In this document: positions 52,857-61,906 of the stretch, one piece after another
Position numbering within the stretch: position 1 is the stretch's first letter
How the letters are laid out: each line of letters opens with the position of its first letter
From: PALSA-612 sp963765295
Lineage (GTDB): Bacteria > Actinomycetota > Thermoleophilia > Gaiellales > Gaiellaceae
Assembly (NCBI GenBank): GCA_963765295.1
Contig: CAVXVO010000004.1
Coordinates: 372,001-436,000, forward strand
DNA length: 64,000 nucleotides
Direction: 5' to 3'
Notes under the pieces: generated by a model
Database searches by the model: none
The model's input: the letters and a program-made list of their open reading frames with translations, nothing else
What the model was told of the DNA's origin: nothing
Translations under genes and position numbers: made by a program

Positions 52857-54701
52857 TTACACCGCCGCCAGTCCGCGCGCCTTGCGGCTCGCAGCCGTCT
52901 GCCGGGTCTGCGCGGAGAGGTGGACCTTGCGCAGGCGCACGTTGGACGGGGTCACCTCGACGCACTCGTCCTCGCCGATCAGCTCCAGCGCCTGGTCGAG
53001 CGAAAGGGCCCGCGGCGGGATCAGCCGCACGAGCTCGTCGGAGGTCGACGAGCGCATGTTGGTCAGCTTCTTCTCCTTCGTGGCGTTGACGTCGAGATCC
53101 TCGGACCGCGAGTTCTCGCCGACGATCATCCCCTCGTAGACGTCCGTGCCCGGGCCGACGAACAGCGACCCGCGCTCCTGCAGGTTGAGCAGCGCGAACG
53201 AGTTCGTCTTGCCGGAGCGGTCGGCGACGAGGCTCCCGGTCGGCCGCATGCGGAACTCGCCGTGCCAGGGCTCGAAGCGCTCGAAGACGTGGTGGAGGAT
53301 GCCGGTGCCGCGGGTCTCGGTGAGGAACTCCGTCCGGAAGCCGATCAGGCCGCGCGCGGGGACGACGACGTCGAGCCGCACCCAGCCGGTGCCGTGGTTG
53401 ACGAGCGCTTCCGTCCTGCCCTTGCGCAGCGCGAAGAGCTGGGTGACGACCCCGAGGTACTCCTCGGGCGCGTCGACCGAGACGCGCTCGACCGGCTCGT
53501 GCACCTTCCCGTCGATCAGCCGCGTCAGAACCTTCGGCTTGCCGACGGTGAGCTCGAACCCCTCGCGGCGCATCTGCTCGATCAGCACCTCGAGCTGCAG
53601 CTCGCCCCGGCCCTGGACCTCCCACGTGTCCGGGCGCTCGGTGGGGAGCACCCGCAGCGACACGTTGCCGACGAGCTCGGCGGCGAGGCGGTTCTCGATC
53701 AGCCGTGCCGTCACCTTCGCCCCGTCGAGGCCGGCGAGCGGCGAGGTGTTGATGCCGAGCGTCATCGACAGCGAGGGCTCGTCGACCGAGATCACGGGCA
53801 GCGGCCGCGGGTCGAGCGGGTCGGCCAGCGTCTCGCCGATCATCACCTCGGGAATGCCGGCGACCGCGATCAGGTCGCCCGGCCCGGCCTCGTCGGCCTC
53901 GACCCGGTCGAGCGCCTCGCTCACGTACAGCTCGGTCACCTTGACCCGCTCGATCGTCCCGTCGGCGCGGCACCAGGCGACCTGCTGCGCCCGCCGGATC
54001 GTCCCCTGGACGACGCGGCAGAGCGCCAGACGACCGACGTACGGCGAGGCGTCGAGGTTGGTGACGAGTGCCTGCAGCGGGTGCCCCTCCTCGTAGGTTG
54101 GCGGCGGGATGTGCTCGAGGATCAGGTCGAGCAGCGGCTGCAGGTCGGGGCCGAGACCTTCGGGGTCGGAGTCGAGCGAGGCCCGGCCGGCCCGCGCGTT
54201 GCAGTACACGATCGGGAACTCGATCTGGCTCTCGTCGGCGTCGAGGTCGAGGAAGAGCTCGTAGACCTCGTCCACGACCTCGGCGATCCGCGCGTCGGGG
54301 CGGTCGACCTTGTTGACGACGAGCACGACCGGAAGCCGGGACTCGAGCGCCTTGCGCAGCACGAAGCGGGTCTGCGGCAGCGGCCCCTCGCTCGCGTCGA
54401 CGAGCAGCAGCACGCCGTCGACCATCGTCAGCCCGCGCTCGACCTCACCGCCGAAATCCGCGTGGCCCGGCGTGTCGACGATGTTGATCTTGACGTCGCC
54501 GTAGCGGACGGCCGTGTTCTTGGCCAGGATCGTGATCCCCTTCTCGCGCTCGAGATCGCCCGTGTCGAGGACGCGCTCGGCGACGTCCTGGTTCGCCCGG
54601 AAGGCGCCGGACTGCCAGAGCAGCGCGTCGACGAGCGTCGTCTTGCCGTGGTCCACGTGGGCGACGATGGCGACGTTCCGGATGCCGGAGACGGTGGGCA
54701 C
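52857..54701 (-). CDS. typA: Ribosome-associated GTPase TypA/BipA
   Basis: A 614-residue translational GTPase. G1 AHVDHGKTT, G2 REKGITI, G3 DTPGHADFGG and G4 NKVD are intact; EF-G-like domains III/V and the BipA-specific C-terminus (GERGSLFVGPGTDVYEGMIV in its NLQERGSLFVGPGTDVYEGM form) are present. It acts on ribosomes in stress and cold adaptation. GTG start, leaderless with TACCCT six nt upstream. greA follows at 3 nt. Confidence 0.95.
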   Translation of the reverse strand: MPTVSGIRNVAIVAHVDHGKTTLVDALLWQSGAFRANQDVAERVLDTGDLEREKGITILAKNTAVRYGDVKINIVDTPGHADFGGEVERGLTMVDGVLLLVDASEGPLPQTRFVLRKALESRLPVVLVVNKVDRPDARIAEVVDEVYELFLDLDADESQIEFPIVYCNARAGRASLDSDPEGLGPDLQPLLDLILEHIPPPTYEEGHPLQALVTNLDASPYVGRLALCRVVQGTIRRAQQVAWCRADGTIERVKVTELYVSEALDRVEADEAGPGDLIAVAGIPEVMIGETLADPLDPRPLPVISVDEPSLSMTLGINTSPLAGLDGAKVTARLIENRLAAELVGNVSLRVLPTERPDTWEVQGRGELQLEVLIEQMRREGFELTVGKPKVLTRLIDGKVHEPVERVSVDAPEEYLGVVTQLFALRKGRTEALVNHGTGWVRLDVVVPARGLIGFRTEFLTETRGTGILHHVFERFEPWHGEFRMRPTGSLVADRSGKTNSFALLNLQERGSLFVGPGTDVYEGMIVGENSRSEDLDVNATKEKKLTNMRSSTSDELVRLIPPRALSLDQALELIGEDECVEVTPSNVRLRKVHLSAQTRQTAASRKARGLAAV

Positions 54702-54707
54702 TCGTCG

Positions 54708-54744
54708 AGGGTACCCGCGGCCGGCCCACGACCCGCTCTAGGCT
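54708..54744. promoter_or_regulatory. Back-to-back leaderless promoters of typA and the zinc-ribbon gene
   Basis: TACCCT on the minus strand (54713-54708) is 6 nt from the typA GTG. TAGGCT on the plus strand (54739-54744) is 6 nt from the zinc-ribbon GTG. Confidence 0.5.
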
Positions 54745-54750
54745 GCCGGC

Positions 54751-54891
54751 GTGAAGCCGGACGACGACGCCCCCGAGGCCGACGACGACCGGCCGCCGAT
54801 CTGCCCCGCCTGCGGGGTGACGATGGGCATCGTGGTCGAGGGCGAGGAGACGACGCACGTCTGCCTGGAGTGCGGCTTCGCCGACGAGTGA
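54751..54891 (+). CDS. 46-residue zinc-ribbon protein
   Basis: A very short protein: an acidic N-terminus (VKPDDDAPEADDDRPP) then a rubredoxin-type knuckle pair CPACG and CLECG (C-x2-C, 18 residues, C-x2-C). Zinc binding is likely; the role is unknown. Leaderless GTG. Stop lies 6 nt from the convergent kinase stop. It is well supported by motif and promoter despite its size. Confidence 0.7.
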   Translation: MKPDDDAPEADDDRPPICPACGVTMGIVVEGEETTHVCLECGFADE

Positions 54892-54897
54892 CGCGGA

Positions 54898-55407
54898 TCA
54901 GCCGGGCGCCCGCGCGAGCTCGAGGACGGCGGCGACAACGTCCTCGAGAGGTGCGGTGGTGTCGATCTCGTATCCGGCGGCACGCCGAAGCAACGGCTCG
55001 ACCGTCTCCAGGAGCTCGAGGACGCGCGCCACCTCGTCGGGATGCGTGCCGTATTCGTCGCCGTTCCGCGCGCCCAGCCGCTCGACGATGACGTCCGCCG
55101 GCGCGTGCAGCAGCACGATGCAGTCGAAGCGAGGCAGGAACGGGCCCATGTTGGCTGCGCTTCCGCTGACGAACAGCAGCTCGCCTTCCTCGTTCGCGAG
55201 GAGATCGCCGACGCGGTCCTCCCGCCAGACCCAGTCGCGATCCGGCTCCACCGGCGTCCCGGGCGAGCCCGCGAAACGAGCGGCATCAACCCACTCCGAA
55301 TACTCGTCGCCGTCGAGGTCGACTGCGCGGTAGCCCCGCGCAGCCAGCTCGGCCACGACCGTCGACTTGCCTGTCCCGGACATCCCGGTGAGCAGCACCC
55401 GCCTCAC
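54898..55407 (-). CDS. P-loop nucleoside/shikimate kinase-like protein
   Basis: A 169-residue protein with Walker A GMSGTGKST (8-16), then a core resembling adenylate/shikimate kinase folds (GYRAVDLDGDEYSEW, IVLLHAPADVIVERL). A lid Arg cluster follows the base-binding region. It probably phosphorylates a small molecule; which is unknown. GTG start leaderless (TAGCCT 8 nt upstream). Confidence 0.75.
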   Translation of the reverse strand: MRRVLLTGMSGTGKSTVVAELAARGYRAVDLDGDEYSEWVDAARFAGSPGTPVEPDRDWVWREDRVGDLLANEEGELLFVSGSAANMGPFLPRFDCIVLLHAPADVIVERLGARNGDEYGTHPDEVARVLELLETVEPLLRRAAGYEIDTTAPLEDVVAAVLELARAPG

Positions 55408-55415
55408 GGCCGCGG

Positions 55416-55452
55416 AGGCTAGCGACCACGCGCCGAGCTCGCCGATTAGCAT
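55416..55452. promoter_or_regulatory. Divergent leaderless promoters of the kinase and aidB
   Basis: TAGCCT on the minus strand (55421-55416), 8 nt before the kinase GTG, and TAGCAT on the plus strand (55447-55452), 6 nt before the aidB GTG. Confidence 0.45.
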
Positions 55453-55458
55453 GACTCG

Positions 55459-57093
55459 GTGGGGATCACCGCCCGCACCGGGCCGGCTTCCGAGGCGCTG
55501 AACCAGCCGCCGCCGCTCGCCGGGTACAACCTCTTCACGCAGAATCGGCCCCTCGTCGAGGCGCTCGACCGCGAAGGCGCCGCCTGGGCGGCCGAACAGG
55601 CGACGTCCCTCGGCGAGCTCCTGGCCGATGAGCCCGCCGAGTGGGCCCGGCTCGCCAACGAGAACCCGCCGCGGCTCCGCACGCACGACCGCTTCGGCAA
55701 CCGGATCGACGAGGTCGAGTTCCATCCAGCCTGGCACTCGCTGCTCACGACGAGCGTCGGACACGGAGCTCACGCGCTCTCCTGGCGCGAGTCCCGCGAC
55801 GGTGCGCAGGTCGCCCGGGCGGGGCTCTTCTACCTCGTGGCGCAGGTCGAGGCGGGTCACACGTGCCCGCTGTCGATGACGCACGCGGCCGTGCCGGCCC
55901 TGCGCGCGCAACCCGAACTGGCGGACGAGTGGGAGCCGCGGCTCACGTCGCTCGTCTACGACCCCGGCCTGCGCCCGGCGGCCGGGAAGCGCGGTGCGCT
56001 CTGCGGTATGGCGATGACCGAGAGGCAGGGCGGCTCCGACGTCCGGGCCAACACGACGTCAGCGCGCGGCAGTCGGCGCCGGCGAGTACGAGCTCACGGG
56101 GCACAAGTGGTTCTGCTCGGCCCCGATGTGCGACGCGTTCCTCGTCCTCGCGCAGGCCAAAGACGGGCTGACCTGCTTCCTGCTCCCGCGCGTCCTGCCC
56201 GACGGGACGCGCAACGGCTTCCGGATCCAGCGGCTCAAGGACAAGCTCGGCGACCGCTCGAACGCCTCGAGCGAGATCGAGCTCGACCACGCGTGGGCGC
56301 AGCGCGTGGGCGACGAAGGCCGCGGCGTGCCGACGATCATCGAGATGGTCAACCACACACGTCTCGACTGCGTTCTCGGCACGGCAGCGGGCATGCGAGC
56401 CTCGGTCGAGCAGGCGACACACCACGCCGCCTACCGCTCGGCCTTCGGCCGGCTGCTCGTCGACCAGCCGCTCCATGCGCAACGTCCTCGCCGACCTGTG
56501 CGTGGAGTCGGAAGCCGCGACGATCACCGCGCTGCGCCTCGCGCGCGCTTACGACCACAGGGAGACCGCGTTCGCGCGCGTCGCGACCGCAGTCGCGAAG
56601 TACTGGATCTGCAAGCGCGGCCCGGGCCACGCCGCCGAGGCGCTCGAATGCCTCGGTGGCAACGGGTACGTCGAGGAGTCGATCCTGCCGCGCATCTACC
56701 GGCAGCAGCCGCTGCAGTCGATCTGGGAGGGATCGGGCAACGTGATCTGCCTCGACGTGCTGCGCGCGCTGCGGCGGACGCCCGAGGCGCTCGACGCCTT
56801 CCTCGCCGAGTGCCGCCTGGCGGAGGGAGCCGACCGTCGCCTCGACGCGTGGCTCCACGAGTTGCGAGCGGGAGCTTCACGACCAGGACGAGCTCGAGGG
56901 CAGCGCGCGGCGTGTCGTCGAGCGGATGGGTTTCGCGCTGCAGGGATCGCTCCTCGTCCGCGAGGGCGACCCGATCGTCGCGGACGCGTTCTGCGCGTCA
57001 CGCCTCGCGCGCGACGGCGGCCACGCCTACGGAACGCTGCCGCCTGGGCTCGACTGGGCCGCGATCGTCGAGCGGCACCGGCCCCGGATCTAG
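55459..57093 (+). CDS. aidB: AidB-type acyl-CoA dehydrogenase (DNA alkylation response), three frameshifts
   Basis: About 544 residues after joining frames. EALNQPPPLAGYNLF, FHPAWHSLLT, MAMTERQGGSDVRANTT, GHKWFCSAPMCDAFLV, RLKDKLGDRSNASSEIE, YWICKRGPGHAAEALECLGG and IYRQQPLQSIWEGSGN follow E. coli AidB in order, identifying the family. AidB binds FAD and DNA and is part of the adaptive response to alkylation. Frames change near 56066-56080, 56470 and 56875; each break falls between conserved blocks that rejoin with one base, so a consensus error is likely. Leaderless GTG. Confidence 0.85.
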
Positions 57094-57104
57094 GCGACGC
57101 CGGA

Positions 57105-58166
57105 CTAGCCGGTGTCGTCGACGAGCGCGTTCCAGCGCTCCTCGATCCGGCGCGTCTTCCAGATCACCACCGAGATCGCCCAGGTGGCGACGAAGATGCC
57201 GACGACGCCGTAGCCGATCGTCCCGAAGTCGAGGTCCTTCGAGCCAGCCCCAGAAGCCGTCGTCGAGGCCGAGCTTGGTCGCGAACACCTGCAGGAGCTC
57301 GACCGTGCCGATCGCGAGCGCGACCGCGACCGAGAGCGTCGTGACCGTGATGTTGTAGTAGACCTTGCGGATCGGGTTCGAGAACGCCCAGCCGTAGGCC
57401 TGGCTCATGAACGCCCCGTCGGCCGTGTCCATCAGGCTCATGCCGGCGGCGAACAGGATCGGCAGCGAGATCACGGCGAGGAACGGCACGTGGTGCGTGG
57501 CGACGCCGGCGGCGAGCGCGAGCAGCCCGACCTCGGACGCGGTGTCGAAGCCGAGCCCGAACAGCACGCCGAGCGGGTACATCTGCCAGCTCGACTTGAT
57601 CTGCGACGCAAAGCGACCGACGAAGAAGCGGTTCATGAACCCGCGGTCGAGCAGCCGCTGCTCGAGCCGCTCCTTGTCGTAGCTGCCGCGCTTCATGTCG
57701 CGGTAGATCCGGACGATGTCGAGCAGGACGAGCAGGTTGAGGATGCCGATGATCCAGAGGAACGTGCCCGAGACGCCGGCGCCGACGTACGCGCCGTAGT
57801 CGTGGAAGGCGCCGATCTTCGAGTTCACGGTCTTCGCGGCGATGGCGAGACCGGCCGCGAGCGAGAAGACGATCGTCGAGTGCCCGAGCGAGAAGAAGAA
57901 GCCGGTGCCGAGCGAGCGCTTCCCGTCGGCGAGGAACTTCCGCGTCGTGTTGTCGATCGCCGCGATGTGATCGGCGTCGAACGCGTGGCGGAGGCCGAAC
58001 GTGTAGGCGAGCGTGCCGAGGCCGGCAAGCGCCGGGATTGCGTCCGCGAGTAGTAGATGAAGAGGCCCCAGCCGACGAGGTGCAGCAACGCGACGGCCGC
58101 GCCGAAGCCACCGAGGCGCCACCACTCGTCCCGCGTCAACGCTCCCGTCCACTGCCTGAATCGCAT
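57105..58166 (-). CDS. NiCoT-family nickel/cobalt transporter (two frameshifts)
   Basis: About 350 residues. The signature H-x4-D-H is in RHAFDADHIAAIDN, with LGTGFFFSLGHSTIVF and LGFDTASEVGLLALAAG further on: the NixA/HoxN pattern of eight helices. It imports Ni2+ or Co2+ for enzymes such as urease or cobalamin synthesis. ATG at 58166 has AGGAGG upstream (MRFRQWTGALTRDEWW). Frames change near 58045 and 57243; the last part ends DFGTIGYGVVGIFVATWAIS and WNALVDDTG. Breaks are probably sequencing errors. Confidence 0.85.
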
Positions 58167-58243
58167 CCTGGCCTCCTGGTCGCCACCGACGTGTTGCGAC
58201 CCATTCGCGGTCGAGCCGGTATCGGTTCGGGCCGGTACGTGCT

Positions 58244-58694
58244 CTAAGAGACTGTTCGCACGGCCAGCGAGAACTCCGCCACGCGCCCACCGCGGACGAC
58301 GGCGGTCAGCAGCGCGTGGTCGGTACGCCGGTCGATCTTCGTGAGCCAGTCGCCGCCCGGATGCCGCGTCGCGTCCGGATAGAGCCGGTCGAGCTTCGCC
58401 ACCGAGTCGCCGACCGTGAGCCCGTCCGCCGTCTTCCAGAGCGGGCCGGTCGCCGTCAGCGTCTGCACGAGCATCCCGGTCGAGACCGAGCAGAGGCTGC
58501 CCGTGGTCGACGATGAACTGCATCGCCAGGCCGAGCGACGACCAGGTGGCACGACTCTTCTTCCCCGGAAGCGAGCCGGCAGCTCGTCGCCTGACCGAAG
58601 ACAGCGGTCGCCTGCGCGTAGGTCCCACGCAGCGTCGCGCCTTCAGGACGGAGAACGGTCCGACCTGGATCGAGGTCGCACCCGCCCTGATCAC
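58244..58694 (-). CDS. Hypothetical secreted/lipoprotein-type protein of a Thermoleophilia family, frameshifted
   Basis: Joined frames give VIRAGATSIQVGPFSVLK, GTYAQATAVFGQATSCRL, RATWSSLGLAMQFIVDHG, CSVSTGMLVQTLTATGPLWK and TADGLTVGDSVAKLDRLYPD, ending in a strand GRVAEFSLAV. The pattern (IxVGPF...FGxxxSC...W..LGL...GDSVAxLxxLYP) recurs in an uncharacterised actinobacterial family. At least two indels between 58500 and 58640 break it. The GTG overlaps the SGNH stop (GTGA), so it is co-translated. Confidence 0.6.
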
Positions 58695-59374
58695 GTACGA
58701 GCGACTGCGGCGCCTTCGCCAGCGGGCGGCTGGCAAGGGTCGGCGCACGCCGCGAGCACGAGCGGCCGCAGCAGGTGCGCCAAGCCCCCAGGCGCCGGCC
58801 GAGTTCAGATGGATGCCGTCGGAGTTGAACCAGTCCTGCCCTTGCCCGGCCGCGTTCCAGTCGGCAACCACGATCTGCGGCCACCGTGCCGCCTCGGCGC
58901 GGATCGTCGCGTTGATCGAGCGGTAGTCCTGGCGCACCTCGTGCAGCGTCGTCCAGATGACGTGCTCGACACCCTTGGCGGCGAACGCCTTGAGCAGCGT
59001 CTCCATGTCGTTCTGGTACTGGTCGACGTAGTCGTTGTAGCCGACGTCGACGACCACGATCGAGCCGAGCGAGCCGTTCGCAGCAGCGTTGACGACGTCG
59101 AGCACGGTCGGCGGGCGGACGCCCTGGTACGGGCAGCTGAGCTCGACGAGCCGCCGGCAGACCCTGAGCTGCCAGTTCACGTCGAGGCCCTGGCCGAGGT
59201 ACTGCTTGGCGTCCGGGACGTAGTCGAGCACCTCGGCCGCCGAGTCCCCGAAGATCGTGATCCGGGGCGCGGCCGTGGTCGCGGGCAGCGCGGACGACGC
59301 CCCGATGCGCCGCTCGCGATCAGCAGCGGCACGACGACAAGGCGCCAGAACGTGCCGGCGAACGAACGACCCAC
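58691..59374 (-). CDS. Secreted SGNH/GDSL hydrolase, two frameshifts
   Basis: A hydrophobic leader (FWRLVVVPLLIASGA) is followed in a shifted frame by RITIFGDSAAEVLDYVPDAK (block I GDS), VVVDVGYNDY (Asn block) and SDGIHLNSAGAWG (block V with Asp and His). This is the catalytic set of SGNH esterases/lipases or acetyltransferase-associated domains. Frames change near 59308 and near 58770. GTG at 59374 is the likely start, with TACCAT nine nt upstream. Substrate unknown; O-acetyl or glycan esters are common for the fold. Confidence 0.72.
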
Positions 59375-59417
59375 CCGTCGGCCATGGTAGCCAGATCGAC
59401 CCGGGTCTCCCCGTCGA

Positions 59418-60019
59418 CTACTCCTCGTTCGCGAGCATCCGGCGCTCCCACCAGCGAAGCCCGAAGACGACTGCCGATGGTCGCGACCACGATCCCGCCG
59501 GCCGCGTAGAGGCCGTACGTCTGGATCGCATCCGCGGCCGCACCGCCGAGGTAATAGGCGACGAGCCCGACCAGCGTCGCCCAGAGGATGCCGCCCGCGG
59601 CGTTGTAGAGCAGGAATCGCCACCACGTCATGTGCGAGATGCCGGCCATCCAGGCGGCGGTGATCCGCAGGACGGCGACGAAACGGCCGAAGAAGACGGT
59701 CTTGCCACCGTGCTTGGCGAAGAGCCGCTCCGCCCGCGGCAGGACCTTGTTCGCATGCCTCGACACGATCGACCAGCGCTCGAGCAGCGCGCGGCCGCCC
59801 TTCCGCCCGATCCAGTAGCCGATGTTGTCGCCGATGATCGCCGCCGCGGCCGCGATCGCGATCACGGCGACGATGTTGAGCTTGTCCTGAGAGGCGAGGA
59901 CTCCGCGACGCCACGAGCGCCGTCTCGCCGGGCAGCGGCACGCCGGCCGACTCGATTCCGACCAGCAGGAACAGCAGGAACAGCGCCCAGGACTGATGGT
60001 GCTCGATCACGTGCGACAC
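59418..60019 (-). CDS. DedA/SNARE-associated family membrane protein (two frameshifts)
   Basis: About 200 residues. The N-terminus WALFLLFLLVGIESAGVPLP, IGDNIGYWIGRKGGRALLER, FAKHGGKTVFFGRFVAVLRI and AAGGILWATLVGLVAYYLGG are DedA-family blocks. These proteins are lipid-scramblase/flippase-type membrane proteins, often for polyprenyl phosphate. Frames change near 59900 and 59475; the tail is VVFGLRWWERRMLANEE. GTG start, leaderless (TAGACT six nt upstream). Confidence 0.82.
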
Positions 60020-60025
60020 GCGACC

Positions 60026-60031
60026 AGTCTA
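60026..60031 (-). promoter_or_regulatory. Leaderless -10 hexamer for the dedA-like gene
   Basis: TAGACT on the minus strand, 6 nt before the GTG start. Confidence 0.4.
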
Positions 60032-60059
60032 GGACGGGCCACCCGGGCAGAATTAGCCG

Positions 60060-60445
60060 GTGGTGCTGATCCCACGGCCTGTGCTTCTCTACGACGGCGG
60101 CTGCCGTCTCTGCCGATTCGCAGCGCGCGCTCGTCGACGCGGCCGACCGGCGCGGCTGCATCGCGCTGCTGCCGCTCGCGGACGACGTCGCAGAAGAGCT
60201 CGTCGCCGCGCTGCCCGAGCCGGAACGGCTCGCCTCCTGGCATCTCGTCCGACCCGGCGGTCGGATCGCCTCGCGCGGCGCGGCGGGGATCGAGCTGCTC
60301 GACGCGCTCGGCCACGGCTGGCACGGCACGCGCCGCAAGCCGGGCGGAACCGCTCGTCGAGCGTGCATACGCGGTCGTCGCGGAGCATCGCGACAAGCTC
60401 GGCCCGCTCGTCCCGAACGGGCCCGCCCCGCGGCGCTTTCCGTAG
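60060..60445 (+). CDS. DCC (DUF393) thiol-disulfide oxidoreductase-like protein, two frameshifts
   Basis: About 128 residues. The N-terminal LLYDGGCRLCRF holds the family's CxxC in a thioredoxin-like fold; IALLPLADDVAEELVAALP and the C-terminal VVAEHRDKLGPLVPNG follow in shifted frames (breaks near 60115 and 60340). Redox role inferred from the family. GTG start; no clear ribosome site. Confidence 0.7.
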
Positions 60446-60450
60446 CTCGC

Positions 60451-61146
60451 TCAGCCGGCGATGGCGGGTGTGATCGTCTTCTTCGCCAGCATCACCCCCT
60501 TTGCGTCGTACTCCGCGTACCGGAACCGTCGCCCGGCCGTAGTGGATCCCAGCGACGCTGTCTCACGCGTACGGGTAGCCGTCCGGCAACCGGATAGACC
60601 TCTCCGAAGCCCGGCTGGTCGACGACGATCCACGCTGCTCGGGCGAAGCGGGTTGATCCACGCGAACGCCGCGACGGGCCGTCCCCGGCCGCCGGTGCAG
60701 ATCGACAGCCGTGGCATCCGAGACGCGACGATGGCGGAGCGGCCAGGCAGCTCGACCGCACCACGGCCTCGAGACGGCTCGCGGGCTTCGGTCACAACCG
60801 TCGACTGCGCGACGAGAGCCCGAGGAAGGTGCAGTGTCGCGCCCGCTCGACTCCGATTCGCTCGACGACCTGACGTCCCCCGGGGATCCGGTCGCCCGGG
60901 ACACATGCGGCCACCTGCGTGCGCCGCTGCCTCGCTCGGACGAGCCGCACGCGCGTCATCACGAGCCTCCCGTGTCCGCCTCTCAGTGCCCTCGGCACGG
61001 CCGGCGGCATCGACCCGTCGACGAGGCGCGCCGGGCGCGATCCGTCGCGCCGCTCCCGCGCCGGCCGAGACGACGATCGCGACGACGAGCGTGCAGAGGG
61101 ACGCGAGCCGCGCCCCTCTGCCGATGAGCCGAGCGGCCCGGTTCAT
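60451..61146 (-). CDS. Secreted hypothetical protein, heavily frameshifted
   Basis: The start MNRAARLIGRGARLASLCTL and a hydrophobic core (VVAIVVSAGAGAA) form a signal peptide; the ATG overlaps the upstream NlpC/P60 stop (ATGA). Legible blocks are GGRGRPVAAFAWINP, AWIVVDQPGFGEVYPVAG and the C-terminal RFRYAEYDAKGVMLAKKTIT, each in a different frame. The protein cannot be reconstructed reliably and no family is recognised. Confidence 0.45.
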   Translation of the reverse strand: MNRAARLIGRGARLASLCTLVVAIVVSAGAGAARRIAPGAPRRRVDAAGRAEGTERRTREARDDARAARPSEAAAHAGGRMCPGRPDPRGTSGRRANRSRAGATLHLPRALVAQSTVVTEAREPSRGRGAVELPGRSAIVASRMPRLSICTGGRGRPVAAFAWINPLRPSSVDRRRPAGLRRGLSGCRTATRTRETASLGSTTAGRRFRYAEYDAKGVMLAKKTITPAIAG

Positions 61147-61906
61147 CCCCATGCCAACCGGCGGACGCCGCTGAACCTCGATTGCGAGCGGTACGTCTCG
61201 ATCCACTCGTTCGTCCCGTAGGCCTCGCCGAGCGCCTCCCAGACGAAGTCGCTGCCGCTGTCGATCCGGAACTGCTCGAGGGCGATGTGGGTGTCGCTCG
61301 CGAGCGCGTCCATCATGATGATGCTCGCACTTGTCGTACTTGACGTGCGGCGCGCCGGAGCCGCTGGTCGCGTACTTGAACGCGGTCGTGTTGTACGGGC
61401 CGTGGTCGTAGGTCGACCGCTGCCAGAAGTAGAACGAGTTGTCGCTCGGATAGGCGCGATTGGACTCGCGCCAGACGCGCCAGACGAGGCCCGAGCAGTC
61501 CGGCCCCTCGCCCAGCGTCGACTTCGTCTCGCGGGGATACGCGTTGGGCGTCGGATCCCGGTCGTCGTTGTCGTAGCAGCCGCCGGCCCACTGGTAGCCC
61601 TCGCCGACGGCGATGTTCGCGATGTCCGTTGCCGCCGCCCGCGTGAAGCTGTTCGGGCCCCGTGTGCCCGGGGTCGTAAGCGATGTCGACGACCTGGCAA
61701 CTCGTCCGCCCCTGGTCGGCCGTGTGCGAGTAGACCCAGCACTTCGAGTTCGCGCCGTAGTAGCAGCTGCCCGGATCACCCCAGCCGGGCACCTCCGGCT
61801 CGCCGGCTGCTCGCGCCGCCGTCGCGGTCAGGACGACGCAGACCCCGACGAGTGACAGGACGAGCGCGAGACTGATCCGCGTCGATCTGTCGAATCCGAA
61901 CGCCAT
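61143..61906 (-). CDS. Secreted NlpC/P60-type cysteine peptidase, two frameshifts
   Basis: A signal peptide (RISLALVLSLVGVCVVLTAT) precedes VPGWGDPGSCYYGANSKCWV and then IANIAVGEGYQWAGGCYDN and GEGPDCSGLVWRVWRESN, the NlpC/P60 Gly-Tyr-x-Trp-Gly and catalytic DCSGLV blocks; a candidate His is in SDTHIALEQF. It probably cleaves peptidoglycan stem peptides. Frames change near 61665 and 61320. Its ATG directly follows the propeller stop (TAG-ATG) and its stop overlaps the next ATG, so the three genes are one operon. Confidence 0.72.

Noticed and set aside
53146..54096. Long plus-strand frames opposite typA
   Set aside because: Shadow frames of typA without motifs; the minus-strand GTPase is unambiguous.
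58167..58243. Nickel or cobalamin riboswitch before the NiCoT gene
   Set aside because: The 77-nt gap shows no recognisable NiCo or B12-box core, and the sequence in this region has indels, so no claim is made.
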